Shown piece by piece: positions 7,546 to 16,846 of a stretch of 64,000 nt of DNA. Position 1 is the first letter of the stretch. Each line of letters opens with the position of its first letter. The notes beneath the pieces were generated by a model. It had not been told where the DNA came from. It did not search any database and saw only the letters and a program-made list of their open reading frames with translations. This DNA is from Nocardia aurea (GTDB lineage Bacteria; Actinomycetota; Actinomycetes; Mycobacteriales; Mycobacteriaceae): contig NZ_QCYJ01000085.1 of assembly GCF_003123685.1 (NCBI RefSeq), positions 336,262-400,261 of the forward strand. The letters are read 5' to 3'. The translations under genes were made by a program, and so were the position numbers.

Positions 7546-9119
7546 CGGGGGCCACCACCGTGGGTGGCCAATGTGCGCAGGAGCGCCGAGCGACCATCGG
7601 CGGGGACGGTCTGCACGGTGTGCTCGGCCGCGCCCCATTGCCGCAGCAGAGCATTGGCGGCGAGCCATCCGGTCGTGGCGGCGCGTTCCATGAGGGCGAC
7701 GGGCAGGTCGACGCGAATGCCGTCGCCCGCCAGCATCAGCCGATGATGCGGTGTCGCTATGCCGGGGCGTCGCGCGAAATCGCCGGGGCCGAACCGTGGA
7801 CAGTCCCGACGCCACACCGCGCACTCTCCCACGATGTCGGCGTCGATGGTTTCGGGGTAGATCTCGTGCAGACGCGCCAAGAGACGGCCACGCAGCGCGT
7901 CTCGTGCGCCGTCGGGCACGGCGTAGGCGTGCAACTCGACGACGCTTCCGTCATTGCGGCGCGCCCACGCGGCCGCCTGGTTCTCGTAGCGGTCGAGCAC
8001 GCTGATGTTGTCGAGTGGTGCGAGGTCTCCGGTCGCCAGGAACGCGGGCCGGTCGGGATCGACCGGCCGGTCGAGCCACAATCGCAGCACCGCGAAGGCG
8101 GGCGCGATCCCCGCTGCCGTGACACGCGAGCGCCAGTCGGCATCCCCGAGCGTCGGTGACGCGGAGACGATGTCACGCAGACCCGCGATATCGGTGGCGA
8201 TGACGACGGCGTCCGCGTCGACAGCGGTGCCGTCGTCGGCGGTCACCCGGAAGGTCTCGTCGTCGCGGCTGTCGATACCCGTGACACCGACGCCGGTACG
8301 GAATTCCACGCGTCCAGGCCGACCCGCCACGTCGGGGACGGTGAGATATTCCGCCAGCGGTATCCACAGGCCGATATCGAAGTTGTCCTGTGCCACATCG
8401 AATATCAGTCCCTCACTCGATCCGAGGAAGTAGATGTGGAACATCGTCGCGAGTTCGGCGGCCGACATCCGGTGTGGCTCGATGAAGAAGCTGCGGGAGA
8501 AGACGTCGAAGGCGAGGTGGCGCGCCGCATGGGGGAAATTGATGTCGCGCAGGAATGTCTCCGCGTCGAGATGATCGAGTTGCTCGTAGATCCTGGGGAC
8601 CGACACCGCGGCGAGAGGTGCGGCGGCACGCGCGTTCACGCGGATCAGATCACGCAATCGGAAGGTCGGGCTACGGAAGGCGAAGGCCAGCGCGTTCCAC
8701 GGGGGCGTGTGAGGCAGACCGCGGAAGGTGTCGCGGCGCCCCTGCGAGTCGACGAGCGGATAGTCGCGCACGCGACGCAATCGGTTGAGCTCGGGGTCGC
8801 TGCGCACCAACAACTTTCGGAGATTGTAGTACTGGGCGAAGAAGGCGTGGAAGCCGCGGTTCATCGCCACCTCGGTGCCGTCGGGCAGTCGTTCGGTCCA
8901 GCCGCCCACTCGGCCGCCGAGATAGCGTTCGCGTTCGATCACCTCGACGTGGAAACCACGTTCGGCGAGTCCGGTCGCGGCCGCCAGACCGGCGATCCCG
9001 GCTCCGATCACCACCGCGCGCGGCCGGACGCCGTCCACCGCCACGTCGGCGAGTCCGGGCGCACCCGGGTAGCGCACCCTCCGCTCGTCGGTGCCGTAGA
9101 CGGCGGGCGCGGTCCTCAC
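7542..9119 (-). CDS. crtU: CrtU-like carotene desaturase/methyltransferase (isorenieratene synthase family)
   Basis: This FAD-dependent protein has 525 residues. The dinucleotide fold VVIGAGIAGLAAATGLAERG is at residues about 35-54, and GGRVGGW follows. The segment MNRGFHAFFAQYYNLR is characteristic of CrtU, which aromatises beta-ionone rings. A C-terminal FAD motif (MLAGDGIRVDLPVALMERA) is present. The GTG start at 9119 overlaps the crtB stop (GTGA). The family assignment is good; aromatic carotenoid formation is inferred, because the lycopene cyclase it needs is not encoded here. Confidence 0.75.
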   Translation of the reverse strand: MRTAPAVYGTDERRVRYPGAPGLADVAVDGVRPRAVVIGAGIAGLAAATGLAERGFHVEVIERERYLGGRVGGWTERLPDGTEVAMNRGFHAFFAQYYNLRKLLVRSDPELNRLRRVRDYPLVDSQGRRDTFRGLPHTPPWNALAFAFRSPTFRLRDLIRVNARAAAPLAAVSVPRIYEQLDHLDAETFLRDINFPHAARHLAFDVFSRSFFIEPHRMSAAELATMFHIYFLGSSEGLIFDVAQDNFDIGLWIPLAEYLTVPDVAGRPGRVEFRTGVGVTGIDSRDDETFRVTADDGTAVDADAVVIATDIAGLRDIVSASPTLGDADWRSRVTAAGIAPAFAVLRLWLDRPVDPDRPAFLATGDLAPLDNISVLDRYENQAAAWARRNDGSVVELHAYAVPDGARDALRGRLLARLHEIYPETIDADIVGECAVWRRDCPRFGPGDFARRPGIATPHHRLMLAGDGIRVDLPVALMERAATTGWLAANALLRQWGAAEHTVQTVPADGRSALLRTLATHGGGPR

Positions 9120-10105
9120 CGCATCGTCCCGGTTCCGCTCGACCGGGAACCCGCGTGAGATGTCGTGGAAGGACGTGGATCGCGCGCACCGTGGCGCGCC
9201 CACCATGCCCTCAGCAGACCCTCGGCCCCCACTCGGACGCGTCGTCGGTTTCCGACGGTGGCGCGGCGTCCGAACACGTCGAAGTCGCGGTCCTCGATGC
9301 AGCCCAGGATGTCGGAATACAGCAGCAGTGCCGTCGATACGCACGGTCGGGATCTCGGTGCGAGGGATCGGATGCCTTCGCGGGCGAATTCGTATATCCG
9401 CCTTGTTGTCTCGTGCTGGGCGGCGAGCGCGCGACGAACCTTCGGGACTACCCTGCCGTTGGCTCGGCACCACCCGAGCAGTTCGCGATCCACGCCGAAG
9501 GCGGCCAGTTCGTCGGCGGGCAGATAGACGCGGTCGCGCGCCAGATCCTCGTCGATGTCGCGCAGGAAGTTCGTGAGCTGGAACGCCTTGCCCAGCGCCG
9601 CCGCGTACGGTGCCGCCTCGGATTCAGGGCAGGCCGTTCCCAGGATCGGCAGTAGTTGTAACCCGATCACCTCGGCCGATCCGTACACGTAGACGTCGAG
9701 TGCGGCACGATCCGGATAGTCGGTGACCGAGAGGTCCATCCGCATCGAGGTCAGAAAGGCGTCGAAGAGTTCGTCGCCGATGCGATAGCTGTCCGCGGTG
9801 TGCAGGACCGCTGCCAGTACCGGGTCGCCGTCCGCGTCGCCCCGGTCGAATTGTGCTGCCAGAGTGCCGAGCCGAGCGGCGCGATCGTCGGTGGTGAGCC
9901 GAGGATCGAATTCGTCGAGTATGTCGTCGGCGCGGCGGGCGAAGCCGTAGAGCGCGTGTACGGCGGGACGCTGATCCGGTGCGAGCAGTCGGGTCGCCAG
10001 GAAGAAGGTCTTGCCGTGGCGCGCGTTGAGTTCGCGGCAGATTCGGTAGGAATCGCGTAGCGAGGGATCGGTGATCCCCGCCGCGTCGAGTTCGGTGCGC
10101 GTCAT
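9116..10105 (-). CDS. crtB: Phytoene synthase
   Basis: CrtB condenses two geranylgeranyl diphosphates into phytoene. This 329-residue protein has both aspartate-rich regions of the family: YGFARRADDILDEFD near residue 50 and LTNFLRDIDEDLARDRVYLP near residue 170. Length fits bacterial CrtB, with an extra basic, Ser/Thr-rich C-terminal tail. The ATG at 10105 overlaps the crtI stop by ATGA, so translation should be coupled. Confidence 0.93.
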   Translation of the reverse strand: MTRTELDAAGITDPSLRDSYRICRELNARHGKTFFLATRLLAPDQRPAVHALYGFARRADDILDEFDPRLTTDDRAARLGTLAAQFDRGDADGDPVLAAVLHTADSYRIGDELFDAFLTSMRMDLSVTDYPDRAALDVYVYGSAEVIGLQLLPILGTACPESEAAPYAAALGKAFQLTNFLRDIDEDLARDRVYLPADELAAFGVDRELLGWCRANGRVVPKVRRALAAQHETTRRIYEFAREGIRSLAPRSRPCVSTALLLYSDILGCIEDRDFDVFGRRATVGNRRRVRVGAEGLLRAWWARHGARDPRPSTTSHAGSRSSGTGTMR

Positions 10106-11631
10106 CTCGGCTCCGATCGGCTGTAGGGGCGGATGGGTGAGGTGGGATCGGTGCGTACGGGTCCGGTGACGCGGTCCGCTGCCAGGCGTCCGGAAATCAG
10201 CACCGGGGGGATTCCGACGCCCGGCACCGTGGAACCGCCGGCGAGTACGACATTGTCGATGCCGCGAATCATGTTGGCGGGCCGGAAGGGGCCGGTCTGG
10301 GACAGCGTGTGCGCCAAGGCGAACGGACTGCCTGCCAGCATGTCCTGGGCGGCCCAATCGGCGGGGGTGACCACGCGCAGGATTTCGGGATCGGCGAGTG
10401 CGGCGGTTCCTAGGCGCTGCCCGATGGTGGCGAGAATCCGTTCGGCGTACTCGGCGGCGAAGTTCGGCCAATCGATCTCGCCTCGCTCGAGATTCGGAGC
10501 CGGGGCGAGTATGTAGAGGAGTTCGCGACCCTCCGGTGCCAGCGTCGGATCGCTCGCGGTGGGACGGGTGACGAGCAGCGAAGGATCGGACATGACCCGG
10601 CCGTCGCCGATGATCTCCCGGAAGGTCGATTCCCAGGCGGCGCCGAACAGCAGCGAGTGGTGGGGGAGGTCGAGCGAGCCACGATCACACCCCACGTGCA
10701 GCACCACCGCCGAGGGGGCGGCCCGAACCGGGAACGGGCGACGCGAACGATGGCCGAGCAGCGCGTAGGCGCGATGCCGCTCGGTGGTCAGCACCACGGC
10801 ATCGCAGTCGATTCGCTCGTCGTGATCGGTGTGCACGGCGCTGACACTCGACCCCTCGCGCACCAGGCTCGTCACGGTGGTGTCGTAGCGGAACCGCACC
10901 CCGGCGGCTTCGGCCGCGGCGGCGAGCGCGTCGGGTAACGCCCGCATCCCGCCACGCGGAAAGTAGACACCCGCCATGGTGTCCATGTAGGCGATGACCG
11001 CGTAGATCGCCAGCGCCTTGTCGGGCGCGACGCCCGCGTACAGCGATTGGAAAGTGAAGATGCGTCGTAGATCCGGATCGGTGACGAACTCGGCGATGCG
11101 GCGATCCCAGCCGCGGAAGCCGCCCAGAGCGGTCAGTCGGGCGAGGTCGGGGGTCAGCATCGAGAGGGGTGAATCGAAATTGGTGGCGATGAAACGATCG
11201 AATTCGACGTGGTAGAGCCGGGTCAGCCAGTCGCGCAGCCGACGATAGCCGTCCGCCTGGCCGGGACCGGCGAATTCGGCGACCGACCGCAGCATCGTGT
11301 CGCGGTCGCTGTGCACATCGAGGGTGCGCCCGTCGGCGTAGTGCGCGCGATAGGCGGGCGCGACCGGCATCAGATCGAGGCGATCGGCGGTCCGTTCCCC
11401 GACCGCCGAGAAGACGTCGTCGATCAGATCCGGCATGGTCAGTACCGTCGGGCCGGTATCGATCCGGTAGCCGTCCACGTCGAGGCGGCCCATGCGGCCA
11501 CCAGGCACCGAGGCTCGCTCCACCACCGTCACGGCGCGTCCGCGGCCTGCCAGATGCATGGCGGCCGACAGACCCGCCAAACCGGCGCCCACGACGACGA
11601 CATGCTCCGCATTGCGTTCGACTACGCGCAC
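10102..11631 (-). CDS. crtI: Phytoene desaturase
   Basis: This 509-residue FAD enzyme introduces the double bonds that turn phytoene into lycopene or neurosporene. The N-terminal VVVVGAGLAGLSAAMHLA and VPGGRMGRL bind FAD. The C-terminal VVLAGGSTVPGVGIPPVLISG is the bacterial CrtI signature. The GTG start at 11631 follows GAGGAG at 7-nt spacing and lies 10 bp after the crtE stop. The frame is open further upstream but runs into crtE. Confidence 0.93.
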   Translation of the reverse strand: MRVVERNAEHVVVVGAGLAGLSAAMHLAGRGRAVTVVERASVPGGRMGRLDVDGYRIDTGPTVLTMPDLIDDVFSAVGERTADRLDLMPVAPAYRAHYADGRTLDVHSDRDTMLRSVAEFAGPGQADGYRRLRDWLTRLYHVEFDRFIATNFDSPLSMLTPDLARLTALGGFRGWDRRIAEFVTDPDLRRIFTFQSLYAGVAPDKALAIYAVIAYMDTMAGVYFPRGGMRALPDALAAAAEAAGVRFRYDTTVTSLVREGSSVSAVHTDHDERIDCDAVVLTTERHRAYALLGHRSRRPFPVRAAPSAVVLHVGCDRGSLDLPHHSLLFGAAWESTFREIIGDGRVMSDPSLLVTRPTASDPTLAPEGRELLYILAPAPNLERGEIDWPNFAAEYAERILATIGQRLGTAALADPEILRVVTPADWAAQDMLAGSPFALAHTLSQTGPFRPANMIRGIDNVVLAGGSTVPGVGIPPVLISGRLAADRVTGPVRTDPTSPIRPYSRSEPR

Positions 11632-11641
11632 GACCGACTCC

Positions 11642-12751
11642 TCACTGCTGCCGTGCGGTGCACAGCAGCGCCATCTGTTCGAGTGCGGTCCGCCGCCCGG
11701 GGGCCAGCGGACCATCGTCGAGCGCGTGGAGCGCGTCGTCGACCCGATCGGTGATCATCGCCTCGACGCGTTCGGGCGCGCCCGAGGCGTCTATCAGGTC
11801 CCGGCAACGCTCGAGCGCGGCGTGGTCGAGAACAGGGCGGCCGACCAGTTCGGACAGCTCTCGCCGCATCGCCGGGGTTGCCGCGTCGAGCGCAGCCACC
11901 ACGACGGTGGTGGCCTTGTGCTGCCCGAGGTCGCTGTCCTCGGGCTTGCCCGTGACCGCGGCGGAACCGAATATCCCGAGCAGGTCGTCCCGCAGCTGGA
12001 ACGCCTCGCCGATGCGAGTTCCGTAGCGGGTCAACATGTTCAGTACGCCATCGTCGCATCCGGCCATCGCCGCGCCGAGCTGCAAGGGCCGCGCGACGGT
12101 GTAGTTGCCGGATTTCGCCCGCGCGATCGCCAGTACATCGTCCATCGTCGGGCGACGACGGACATCGTTGGTCAGATCCGTGTACTGACCGATCGCCAGT
12201 TCGATCCGCATGGCGTCGTAGCGCGGCCACACCCGCGCCGCCGCGCTCGCCTCCAGCCCGCTCTGGCGAAGCATCTGCTCGGACCACACCAGGCACATAT
12301 CGCCGAGCAGGATCGCCGCGGATGCTCCGAAACGCAGTGCGGCCGTGGCATCGTCGTGTCGATAGCCACGGGAGAAGCGGACGTGGGCCGCCGGTTCACC
12401 ACGGCGCAGGGCCGCGTCGTCCATGACATCGTCCTGGAGCAGGGCGAAGGCGTGCACCAGTTCCAGACTGGCCGCGGCGCGCAGGGCGGCGGCGTCCGGC
12501 TCGGCGCCGCACAGCCATCCCAGGTACATGAAGGTCGATCGCAGGCCCTTGCCGCCGGTGGCGTACTGCCGCAGTACGTCTTCGGCGCCGGGCCAGAGCG
12601 ATGCGTCGATCCGCACTTCGCGGAGGAAGTCGACGACTTCGCCGAGTACGCGGCCGCGCACGTCCGCTCGCCAATCGTCGAATCCGATGGAGTCGGAGTC
12701 GGCCACTGTGGGTGTCGGTGGCCACGCCGGGCCCGGAGGTGCGATGCTCAC
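11642..12751 (-). CDS. crtE: Geranylgeranyl diphosphate synthase (polyprenyl synthetase)
   Basis: This 369-residue all-alpha prenyltransferase carries the first aspartate-rich motif DDVMDD (about residue 105, in LLQDDVMDDAALRRG) and the second, QLRDDLLGIFG (about residue 245). GGKGLRSTF near residue 67 binds diphosphate. It makes the C20 precursor for CrtB. The GTG start at 12751 overlaps the glycosyltransferase stop (GTGA). Chain length is inferred from operon context. Confidence 0.9.
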   Translation of the reverse strand: MSIAPPGPAWPPTPTVADSDSIGFDDWRADVRGRVLGEVVDFLREVRIDASLWPGAEDVLRQYATGGKGLRSTFMYLGWLCGAEPDAAALRAAASLELVHAFALLQDDVMDDAALRRGEPAAHVRFSRGYRHDDATAALRFGASAAILLGDMCLVWSEQMLRQSGLEASAAARVWPRYDAMRIELAIGQYTDLTNDVRRRPTMDDVLAIARAKSGNYTVARPLQLGAAMAGCDDGVLNMLTRYGTRIGEAFQLRDDLLGIFGSAAVTGKPEDSDLGQHKATTVVVAALDAATPAMRRELSELVGRPVLDHAALERCRDLIDASGAPERVEAMITDRVDDALHALDDGPLAPGRRTALEQMALLCTARQQ

Positions 12752-14058
12752 CGGAGTCTCTCTTTCCGTGTAGTCCGCTCACTTGTTCGCGGCCGCGGTG
12801 GCCGTGTCAGGGAGGCCAGAAGATCCGAAATCGTCCGGAACGGTGTGTGTTCGGCCATTTCGTCGGCCATTCGCCGCGCCGCTGCGCGGAAGTCGTCGGT
12901 TTCCAGTACGCGATCGAGCGCCGCGGCGATTCTCGCGGCGCTCGGGCGCGCTGTTCCGAGATCGATCCCGACGCCGAAATATGCTGTTCTGGCGGCAGTT
13001 TCGGGTTTGTCGGCGGTATCTCCGGCGATGATGACGGGTATGCCGTGGCCGAGGGCCTGTTGTACACCGCCGTACCCGCCGTTGGTGATCATGACGTCCA
13101 CCTGGGGCAACAGCCTCGCGTACGACACGTAGTCGAGGACCAGTGTGTTGGGCGGCACCGGGCCGAGCGGGGCCGACGACCCGCCGGTAGTGGCCACGAC
13201 GACCAGATCGTCGCGTCCGCCGAGTGCCGACAGGGTGGGCCGGATCAGTCGACCGAAATCCTCGTTGTCCCACGTCCCCTGCGTCACGTGCACGACCGTC
13301 CGCCCACTCGCGAACACATCCCATCCCTCGGGCAGTGCCATCCCGGTGTCCGGCGGCGGGAGGGGGCCGGTGAACACCACCGAGGGCGGCAGGTCGCGGC
13401 GCGGATACTCGAAAGCGGGGGAGCCGAACTGTAGGAGACGATCGGCCAGTACCGGCCAGTCGAGAAAGAAGACCGGCGCGCGCCCCACCCCGAGTTCACC
13501 GAGGATCGAGTCCAGTCGTGCCTGCTCCGCACGGAACAGCACCTCGTGCACGAATCTGTTCATCATCGTGTGGTCGCGACCTCTGCGTGGCGGCCACCCG
13601 ACACCGAACGGCGTCGTATCCACGCTGGACAACATCAGCGGCACGACACCGCATGCCAGCAGTGGCGGGCGCGTCCGCCCGGAGAGCAGAAGCGGAATCG
13701 CACCGGTGAACATCACGTCGACGAGGACGGCGTCGTATCGACCGTGGTCGATCGCGGCGCTCAATGCCCGGTACTGCGAGGCGAGCGGGGCGAGGAAGGC
13801 CGCCCGCAATTCCGAACGGCCGATCTGCCAGCGGTGGACCATCCCCGGCAGCGGGCCACGCCGGGACGACATCGGCGCGGGTTGCGCCGCCGGGGGCAGC
13901 GGCAGTGGGGTGACGCCGATTCGAGTCGCCGCTCGGTGGAATGCCGCGCCGGTGAGCAGCGCGACCTCGTGCCCGCGGCGACGGAGGTCGGCGGCGACCG
14001 CGAGCATGGGCGTCACATGTCCGGGGACGGGGGTGGCGGCGAGCAGGTATCGGGCCAC
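12748..14058 (-). CDS. MGT-type glycosyltransferase, CrtX-like
   Basis: This GT-B glycosyltransferase has about 436 residues. The N-terminal acceptor domain begins ARYLLAATPVPGHVTPML, and the C-terminal nucleotide-sugar domain contains VDVMITNGGYGGVQQALGHG followed by DKPETA. As first gene of the crt operon it probably glycosylates a hydroxylated carotenoid, like CrtX. GTG 14058 is chosen because the homologous core begins directly after it; the ribosome binding site is weak, so the start is uncertain. Confidence 0.8.
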   Translation of the reverse strand: MARYLLAATPVPGHVTPMLAVAADLRRRGHEVALLTGAAFHRAATRIGVTPLPLPPAAQPAPMSSRRGPLPGMVHRWQIGRSELRAAFLAPLASQYRALSAAIDHGRYDAVLVDVMFTGAIPLLLSGRTRPPLLACGVVPLMLSSVDTTPFGVGWPPRRGRDHTMMNRFVHEVLFRAEQARLDSILGELGVGRAPVFFLDWPVLADRLLQFGSPAFEYPRRDLPPSVVFTGPLPPPDTGMALPEGWDVFASGRTVVHVTQGTWDNEDFGRLIRPTLSALGGRDDLVVVATTGGSSAPLGPVPPNTLVLDYVSYARLLPQVDVMITNGGYGGVQQALGHGIPVIIAGDTADKPETAARTAYFGVGIDLGTARPSAARIAAALDRVLETDDFRAAARRMADEMAEHTPFRTISDLLASLTRPPRPRTSERTTRKERLR

Positions 14059-14221
14059 GGCATCAATCCCGCACTCGGCGGATCTGTCGATATTCCGCTG
14101 CTCGTGGCATCCGACCCGCGGTCCGCGACGGCCTCGGGCAGGACCGCCGAGCGACTCGCGCACGCTCGCCGGAACCTGTGCCGGTGCTGTTCACGACGAC
14201 CCCTTTCCGAAGCGGATTCGT

Positions 14222-14389
14222 TCATCCTACGCGAAACGATGCAGTTTCGATGCAGTCGGCGTGGCGTGCGTGCGGATAGCCGCTGTCGAGGGTGAACAAC
14301 AGGACGTCCCATTCGACGACGCGTACTGTCTCCGCGGTGCCGACGCTCGGCATCGCGTGTCGACCGATGCCGGATTTGCCCGGGCACAT
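14222..14389 (-). CDS. Small ORF (55 aa) upstream of the crt operon
   Basis: A strong ribosome binding site (GAAGGGAGG, 14397-14405) precedes the ATG at 14389 by 7 nt. About 75% of third codon positions are G or C. The product contains TVRVVEWDVLLFTLD near the middle and three widely spaced Cys/His residues. No family is recognised. It lies between the promoter candidate at 14488 and the glycosyltransferase start (163 bp away), so it could be a leader ORF of the carotenoid operon. Confidence 0.45.
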   Translation of the reverse strand: MCPGKSGIGRHAMPSVGTAETVRVVEWDVLLFTLDSGYPHARHADCIETASFRVG

Positions 14390-14487
14390 CCGCGCACCTC
14401 CCTTCGGGCGGTGGAGCGCAAGATTGCTCGCCGGTCGACCACTCTCGTGGCCGGTCGGGCGGTGTCGATCCGATGTACTGACATGCC

Positions 14488-14513
14488 GTACCCGCAGGTA
14501 ATGACCTCAAACA
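14488..14513 (-). promoter_or_regulatory. Candidate SigF-type promoter of the crt operon
   Basis: On the minus strand TGTTT (14509-14513), a 15-bp spacer and GGGTAC (14488-14493) fit the SigF/SigB pattern. It would start transcription near 14481, upstream of the 55-aa ORF and the crt genes. Confidence 0.45.
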
Positions 14514-15022
14514 GCTCGCCGCGACAGGCGAACGCGGCGATCCCGCAGGACCCTGATCCGCGGCCGACAGATGAGTCCTCGGCGGGGCGGCGACGAGTAT
14601 GCGGTAGCGGATCATCGGGAGACTGTCGCGCCTTCGCGGAACTCGGCCCGCGCGGGAAAGCGGCACGGCGGAACAGTCGAATTCGCGCGGCCGCTGTCGC
14701 CCAATCCATAACTCGGACTTGATCGGGAAACTGCGGTCGATGACCTCGGCGCTCAGTGACCTGGCGCCCCAAGGCATCTGGGCAGATTCGGGGCGGGTGA
14801 GACGGAGATGTCGAACGGCTCTTGACTTGTCGATCGCTGGACGGTGGCGGACTTAGCATATTTTATGAATTTTCGCAGGCAGAACCATCGACCCATGCGG
14901 TAACTAGGCATACGCTGAAGTGCGGCCATATGCACTGTGGTCTAACTCCACATCGGGGTGTCACAGCTCGACCGACCTGGACCGGACCGGCGCCGCGGCA
15001 GTCGAACGAGCAAGGAGTGATC
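14514..15022. other. Intergenic region between the crt and gas-vesicle operons
   Basis: No gene is supported. Long open frames on both strands here have composition typical of chance frames in GC-rich DNA. An AT-rich patch at about 14855-14880 stands out. It lies upstream of the gas-vesicle operon and may be part of its control region, but I found no clear promoter hexamers. Confidence 0.35.
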
Positions 15023-15634
15023 ATGCAGGGTGGAACAAGAATCGCGATAGGGGTGGGAATCGGATACGTGCTGGGTCGCACCCGCAAGATGCGTTTCGCG
15101 CTGGGTTTGGCCGGTGCGGCGATGGCGCGGCGGTCCTCGGGCACGAAGGGGGACCTGCTGGAGTTGGGAACTTCGCTGGTGAAATCGTCGCCGGAGCTGA
15201 CCCAGCTCACCGACACCGTGCGCGGGGAGTTGCTGGGGGCGGTGCGGTCGGCCGCGGTCACCGCCGCGAGCAACCGCATCGACGCACTCAACCATCGGTT
15301 GCAGCAGGGGACCACCCTCGTCGCGGACGAGGGCCGCGACGAGCCGGAAGAAACCGAATCCGACGAAGACGACTACGACGAACAGTTCCGAGACGACGAA
15401 CAAGGCTCTGCCGAGGAGGACGAGGAATTCGACGACGAGGACCAGGCGGACGCCGGACGGCCTGCCGCCAAGCGGAGGCCGACTCGTCGCACGGGAACCT
15501 CGACCGCTGGAAAATCCGGCTCTCGCACCACGGGCCGCAGGGCAGGACCCGCGGATCGGACGTCGTCCCCGGCCGCCCGACGCCGTAGTCGTGCCGAGAC
15601 CGACGAAGCGCCGGTCCGTCGTACGAGGAGGTGA
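15023..15634 (+). CDS. Gas-vesicle operon protein with N-terminal hydrophobic segment and disordered tail
   Basis: AAGGAG precedes the ATG at 15023. Residues 5-40 hold a Gly-rich hydrophobic stretch (IAIGVGIGYVLGRTRKM, FALGLAGAAMA). Residues 45-95 look helical. The last 100 residues are low complexity, first Asp/Glu-rich, then Arg/Ser/Thr-rich. It starts the gvp operon, and its place beside an SRPBCC protein recalls the GvpY-GvpZ pair of Streptomyces. Assignment to GvpY is tentative. A role in vesicle assembly or clustering is inferred from position only. Confidence 0.65.
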   Translation: MQGGTRIAIGVGIGYVLGRTRKMRFALGLAGAAMARRSSGTKGDLLELGTSLVKSSPELTQLTDTVRGELLGAVRSAAVTAASNRIDALNHRLQQGTTLVADEGRDEPEETESDEDDYDEQFRDDEQGSAEEDEEFDDEDQADAGRPAAKRRPTRRTGTSTAGKSGSRTTGRRAGPADRTSSPAARRRSRAETDEAPVRRTRR

Positions 15635-15640
15635 GGGGAC

Positions 15641-16846
15641 ATGACGAAGACGTTGCGTGACAAGGCAACCGGAGTCGGCAAGATGGCGACCGAGACTGCG
15701 GGGCGGGCCACAGGAGCCGCGACCCGGGCCGGATCGACAGCCCAGAAGACCGCGGAGACCGCCACCCCGACGAGCGCATTGCAGCAGTCGGTGCGGAACC
15801 TCGCGGGCACCCTGGCCGAGCGGGCGGTGTCGAAGCTGTCGGATCGAGTATCGAACACCGCCGGACGGCTGACGGAGTACTCCGACGGTGGCGAAGGGAA
15901 CCTGCTGGCGGCGGTGACCGGTGCGGAGAAGCTGGCCGGAGGCGCCTCGCCCCTGAAGGCGGCAGTCAGCGGCGGTGTGAGCAAGCTCGGGCACTCGGTC
16001 CGCGAAAAGTTCGCGTCGGTGAAGGAATCGTTGACCGGAGGTAAGGGAAAGGGAAAAGGCGGCAAGAAGCTGAAGCTGACCAATATCGTCGAGTACATCG
16101 ACGTGGGCGTCCCGCTCGAGCTGGCTTATGACCAGTGGACCCAGTTCGGGGATTTCCCGAAGTTCACCAAGAAACTCGAACAGGTCGAGCAAGTCTCCGA
16201 TGAGAAGTTGAGCTGGACCGGCAAGGTGTTCTGGTCGAGGCGGACGTGGGAATCCACGATCGTCGAGCAGGTGCCGTTCGAGCGGATCGTCTGGCGTTCC
16301 AAGGGCGCGAAAGGCTATATCGACGGCGCGGTCACCTTCCACGAGCTCACGCCGGGTCTCACCCGCATCCTCGTGGTGCTCGAGTACCACCCTCAGGGAG
16401 TGTTCGAGAAGACCGCCAATCTCTGGCGTGCTGCGGGTCGCCGGTGTCGCCTGGAACTCAAGCAGTTCCAGCGGCAGGTCATGACGGACGCGGTGCTGCA
16501 CAGCGACGACATCGTGGGCTGGCACGGCGAGATCCACGACGGCGAAGTGGTCGTGGACGACGAAACAGCACGGCGTGAGGAAGCGGAGGATTCCGACGAC
16601 GAGCGTGCCGAGGAGGATTCTGCCGACGAGCACGCCGAGGAAGATTCCGACGACGAACTCGCCGAGGAAGACTCCGTGCAGGAAGAACCGGAGGAGACCG
16701 AGGAAGACGAGACCGACGAGCACGTGCCGGACCGGTCGGAGTCGGACACGGAGGAGGAACCGGCACCGGTGCGCCGCAGACCGGCCGCGCGTCGCAATAG
16801 CACGGTGACCCGCCGCTCGCGGGAGAGCCGAGAGGTGAGCCGATGA
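15641..16846 (+). CDS. SRPBCC-domain gas-vesicle accessory protein (GvpZ-like)
   Basis: This 401-residue protein has three parts. Residues 1-140 are Ala/Thr/Lys-rich and helical. Residues about 145-300 form an SRPBCC (START-like) fold, beginning NIVEYIDVGVPLELAYDQW and including GYIDGAVTFHEL. The C-terminal 100 residues are strongly acidic repeats (EEDSADEHAEEDS-like), then basic. SRPBCC proteins bind hydrophobic ligands in a deep cavity. Its place before gvpA suggests a vesicle assembly role. AGGAGG lies upstream of the ATG, 6 bp after the previous stop. Confidence 0.75.
   Translation: MTKTLRDKATGVGKMATETAGRATGAATRAGSTAQKTAETATPTSALQQSVRNLAGTLAERAVSKLSDRVSNTAGRLTEYSDGGEGNLLAAVTGAEKLAGGASPLKAAVSGGVSKLGHSVREKFASVKESLTGGKGKGKGGKKLKLTNIVEYIDVGVPLELAYDQWTQFGDFPKFTKKLEQVEQVSDEKLSWTGKVFWSRRTWESTIVEQVPFERIVWRSKGAKGYIDGAVTFHELTPGLTRILVVLEYHPQGVFEKTANLWRAAGRRCRLELKQFQRQVMTDAVLHSDDIVGWHGEIHDGEVVVDDETARREEAEDSDDERAEEDSADEHAEEDSDDELAEEDSVQEEPEETEEDETDEHVPDRSESDTEEEPAPVRRRPAARRNSTVTRRSRESREVSR

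Noticed and set aside
13145..14722. A 525-codon plus-strand frame over the glycosyltransferase gene
   Set aside because: It is antisense to a conserved glycosyltransferase, with low-complexity Ser/Arg/Pro content and no family match.
14227..14859. A 210-codon minus-strand frame upstream of the crt operon
   Set aside because: Its codon pattern is poor; the shorter 55-codon ORF in another frame has a far better ribosome binding site.
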